Assembly (NCBI GenBank): GCA_030626025.1
Contig: DAOUPT010000018.1
Coordinates: forward strand, 1 to 55,363
DNA: 55,363 nucleotides
From: Anderseniella sp.
GTDB taxonomy: Bacteria > Pseudomonadota > Alphaproteobacteria > Rhizobiales > Aestuariivirgaceae
Reading direction: 5' to 3'
The position numbers and the translations under genes are program-made. Numbering within the stretch: the first letter of the stretch is position 1; every line of letters begins with the position of its first letter. Under the pieces are notes generated by a model, which worked only from the letters and a program-made list of their open reading frames with translations, had not been told where the DNA came from and searched no databases. Of the stretch, positions 53,528-55,363 are shown piece by piece.

Positions 53528-54348
53528 GCAGTTATCTCTCTCTTTCCTATTTCGACCTTGCGCTGGCTTCGATTTTCCTGTTGATCAATGGCCTGATATC
53601 AATCGCCTTCAAACTGGGCCTTGCCAAAAAGCTGCTGATCGTCTCAGTCCGTATGGTGGTACAATTGCTACTTGTCGGTCTGCTGCTGACCTGGATCTTC
53701 GCTGTGTCCTCACCTTGGCTGACGGCTTTGATCGCTGTTGCTATGGGCCTGTTTGCCGGGCGAGAAATCTGGGCCCGGCAGGAGCGTAAAATTGCCGGCA
53801 TCTGGGGCTTTGGCATCGGCACCAGCGCCATGATGTTTGCCGGTATGTTCGTTGCCCTGATTGCTCTTAATACCCAGATTCAGCCGGATCCATGGTGGTC
53901 GCCGCGTTTTGCCCTGCCTCTGTTTGGCATGATTCTCGGCAACACCATGACCGGTGTTTCCCTTGCCCTTGATACCCTGACCAGCACATTGGTCCGCGAG
54001 CGCCCGGCGGTTGAAGCACGGTTATTGCTTGGTATGACCCGCTGGCAGGCCATGGCTCCTTTTACCCGAGCTGGTTTGCGTAGTGGCTTTATGCCGATCA
54101 TTAATGCCATGGCGGCCATGGGCATCGTCGCCTTGCCCGGCATGATGACCGGTCAGATTTTGTCGGGAGTTGCTCCGCAAGAAGCGGTGAAATACCAGAT
54201 TTTGGTGATGTTCCTGATTGGCGGTGCAACCGGTCTTGGGGTAATCGGTGCCACCTTTGGTGCCACCATGCGCCTGACCGACGAGCGCCATCGCTTGCGC
54301 CTTGACCGGTTGCGCCGTGAGGAGCCTAAATCAACTTCGCCCGGTTAG
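53524..54348 (+). CDS. fetB: Iron-export ABC transporter permease FetB (UPF0014)
   Basis: A 274-residue membrane protein with about seven spans. The UPF0014/FetB landmarks are LGLAKKLLIVSVRMVVQLLLVGLLL, MILGNTMTGVSLALDTL, RPAVEARLLLGMTRWQAM (the coupling region for the ATPase) and NAMAAMGIVALPGMMTGQILSGVAPQEAVKYQI. It forms the iron exporter with the ATPase encoded just before (four-base overlap). The 3' end overlaps the convergent TetR gene by 18 bases, so both transcripts run into each other. Confidence 0.92.
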   Translation: MSSYLSLSYFDLALASIFLLINGLISIAFKLGLAKKLLIVSVRMVVQLLLVGLLLTWIFAVSSPWLTALIAVAMGLFAGREIWARQERKIAGIWGFGIGTSAMMFAGMFVALIALNTQIQPDPWWSPRFALPLFGMILGNTMTGVSLALDTLTSTLVRERPAVEARLLLGMTRWQAMAPFTRAGLRSGFMPIINAMAAMGIVALPGMMTGQILSGVAPQEAVKYQILVMFLIGGATGLGVIGATFGATMRLTDERHRLRLDRLRREEPKSTSPG

Positions 54349-54891
54349 ATGTAAAAACGCCTCATACATCTTAACCATCTCCTGTGGCTTGGCCTCAGGT
54401 GCAATCAATTGAAAACCAACCCACGCCGCATACTCAATCCGTGCCAGCATCTGTGCCTCATCAGCGCTATAGCGCGGCGATTGCTCATATAGTCTGGCCA
54501 GATAACCGATTCGTGTTTCATCAACCGAGCGGCAGGTGAAGGCGGCATCTTCACTGCGCGCCGCCAATCGCCGAAATGCCTGTTCGATTCGCGGGTCAAG
54601 ATAGGCTGCCAACTGATTGAGGTGATCTAGTTTCTCACTCGCCTGTTCCTTTTCACTTGCCTGTCCCGGGCGTCCAACCCTTTCAATCAAGTCGTGAGTG
54701 TAGATTTTCTCCCACCAGGCCAACAATTGTTTCTGGAAATCACTCGCTGATTTAAAGTGGTGGTAATATGATCCACGGGTTTTATCGGCCCGTGTGCACA
54801 TCGCTTCAACTGTCAGGCCGTCAGGCCCGTCATTTGTCAGTGCTTCAAGGCCGACATCAAGCCAGTCTTGTCTGGTAAGTCGCGTACTCAT
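54331..54891 (-). CDS. TetR/AcrR-family transcriptional regulator
   Basis: A 186-residue repressor. The N-terminal helix-turn-helix is LTVEAMCTRADKTRGSYYHHFKSASDF, the typical TetR recognition helix with YYHHF. The C-terminal ligand domain is helical with no clear subfamily sign. The ATG at 54891 is chosen because the TetR domain starts there; two upstream in-frame ATGs would extend into the promoter region. It converges with fetB with an 18-base overlap. Its target is most likely itself, through a palindrome at 54916-54928, and perhaps genes beyond the window. Confidence 0.87.
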   Translation of the reverse strand: MSTRLTRQDWLDVGLEALTNDGPDGLTVEAMCTRADKTRGSYYHHFKSASDFQKQLLAWWEKIYTHDLIERVGRPGQASEKEQASEKLDHLNQLAAYLDPRIEQAFRRLAARSEDAAFTCRSVDETRIGYLARLYEQSPRYSADEAQMLARIEYAAWVGFQLIAPEAKPQEMVKMYEAFLHLTGRS

Positions 54892-54915
54892 TAATATATA
54901 CCGCGTAGAATCCAC

Positions 54916-54928
54916 TGTTGTTACAACA
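54916..54928. promoter_or_regulatory. Candidate TetR autoregulatory palindrome
   Basis: TGTTGT-T-ACAACA is a perfect 6-1-6 palindrome 25 bases upstream of the TetR start. A second inverted repeat, CATAC-N6-GTATG, lies at 54958-54973. Either could be the operator; the sequences alone do not decide. Confidence 0.4.
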
Positions 54929-54973
54929 AAGAATGTCTTTGTCATCACAATATACACCATACAGTTTGGTATG

Positions 54974-55181
54974 TAAAATCGCTACACAGCGCAACTCGCC
55001 TGCTTTTGTTTGGTTTCCAGCAGGCATACGTGGTTATAAAGCCAAAACCGAAAACCTTCGAAATCATCGGAAAACAGCGCTTTGCGGCCCTTGTATCTCA
55101 GGGTGTAAGGGAAGTAATCCACGACCGCTCGCTGTTTCCACAAATTAATATGAAAAACTTCTAATTTATCAAAAAAGTTTC
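54974..55181. other. Intergenic region without a supported gene
   Basis: No gene I can support. One plus-strand frame remains open to a stop at about 55164 and a 44-codon version from a GTG (about 55030) has a fairly protein-like composition, but there is no ribosome binding site or family match. A second frame has an ATG but a low-information product. Confidence 0.4.
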
Positions 55182-55210
55182 TTGACGGTTTCTGGAGTTG
55201 GGCCTATAAC
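55182..55210 (+). promoter_or_regulatory. Strong sigma-70 promoter, probably of an rRNA operon
   Basis: TTGACG (55182-55187), 17 bases, TATAAC (55205-55210). The elements and ideal spacing, with an AT-rich stretch just upstream (TAATTTATCAAAAAAGTTT, UP-like), look like rhizobial rRNA promoters. Over 150 bases of non-coding leader follow to the window end, consistent with a 16S rRNA leader, but the 16S gene itself is not in the window. Confidence 0.6.
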
Positions 55211-55363
55211 CCCACTCACTCGAGGAGCTGGCGCCGCTGATGCGGTGCTGACGGTTTCTTGATGTTTCCTGTCTAGGCTGACGGACTTCATAAACTGACA
55301 CTAAATATTGGGTCAGGGAGTCATGTTGGAGTGGAGAGGGCGAGGGTGAAAGCCTTCACGGAT
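55211..55363 (+). other. Untranslated leader at the right edge, possibly pre-16S
   Basis: Follows the strong promoter and contains no reading frame. TGACGGTTTCT occurs at 55183-55193, in the promoter, and again at 55249-55259, 66 bases apart, a direct repeat that may reflect a second promoter-like element or antitermination-type leader. No recognisable start of mature 16S rRNA is present. Confidence 0.4.

Noticed and set aside
54918-55148. 76-codon frame after the TetR gene
   Set aside because: Runs through the TetR promoter region, with no ribosome binding site and no recognisable product.
55030-55164. 44-codon GTG-started frame before the rRNA-type promoter
   Set aside because: Protein-like composition, but no ribosome binding site, no family match, and it ends just ahead of the promoter; may be chance or a remnant.

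Overview
The window is a chromosomal segment of an alphaproteobacterium, most likely Hyphomicrobiales/Rhizobiales or a close marine relative. The reasons are the content and the moderate G+C by eye: a short GltX overlapping NadE, an IleS with the shortened alphaproteobacterial C terminus, ileS-lspA-DUF3035 lipoprotein-M16-M16 order, MutL with the MutH-independent endonuclease motif, PCuAC, DUF2946, SIMPL and SoxR proteins. I found no tRNA, rRNA body, CRISPR array, insertion sequence or prophage gene. The right edge carries a strong rRNA-type promoter that reads out of the window. All coordinates and similarities are read by eye; no searches were run.

Layout. 1-606 holds no gene I can support. 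607-4725 (minus) has a polysaccharide flippase, a cyclic-nucleotide-binding adenylate/guanylate cyclase, and a small copper module (DUF2946 then PCuAC), with a decayed copy of the PCuAC tail beyond the cyclase. 4753-9612 has a MocR regulator, a divergent redoxin, a SIMPL protein, an unknown exported protein and a Nu-class glutathione transferase. 9702-15101 is an RND efflux adaptor/pump pair and a sorbosone-dehydrogenase-like protein. 15114-19503 (minus) is gltX, nadE, and an ArsR-regulated permease. 19640-24590 has a zinc metallopeptidase, small membrane proteins, an exopolysaccharide-type sugar transferase, and rluB-rsmD. 24669-30616 has a GltD/DsrL-like flavoprotein, a lytic transglycosylase and a tadA-kbl-tdh-acetyltransferase run for threonine catabolism. 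30680-40735 is ileS-lspA-lipoprotein-two M16 peptidases-pgi-mutL. 40866-45613 has a class II aldolase, a tiny exported protein, and a membrane-anchored phosphoesterase paired with a GMC oxidoreductase.

45621-51833 is the most unusual part. A MocR regulator faces a class V PLP enzyme that is joined by one base to a miniature molybdopterin-oxidoreductase-like protein lacking the Fe-S domain. After it come a homocysteine methyltransferase and a free-standing corrinoid protein, the parts expected of a split methionine synthase. A palindrome of the kind associated with SahR, the S-adenosylhomocysteine-responsive regulator, sits before the methyltransferase, and four 12-bp tandem repeats sit before the corrinoid gene.

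51910-54891 looks like a redox/iron response block. SoxR with its 2Fe-2S cysteines is divergent from a VOC protein whose promoter has a SoxR box inside a 19-bp spacer. FetA-FetB iron exporter genes follow, and then a convergent TetR regulator. Other notable points are a threonine dehydrogenase in which all four structural-zinc cysteines are replaced, and an M16 pair in which only the first subunit keeps its zinc motif.
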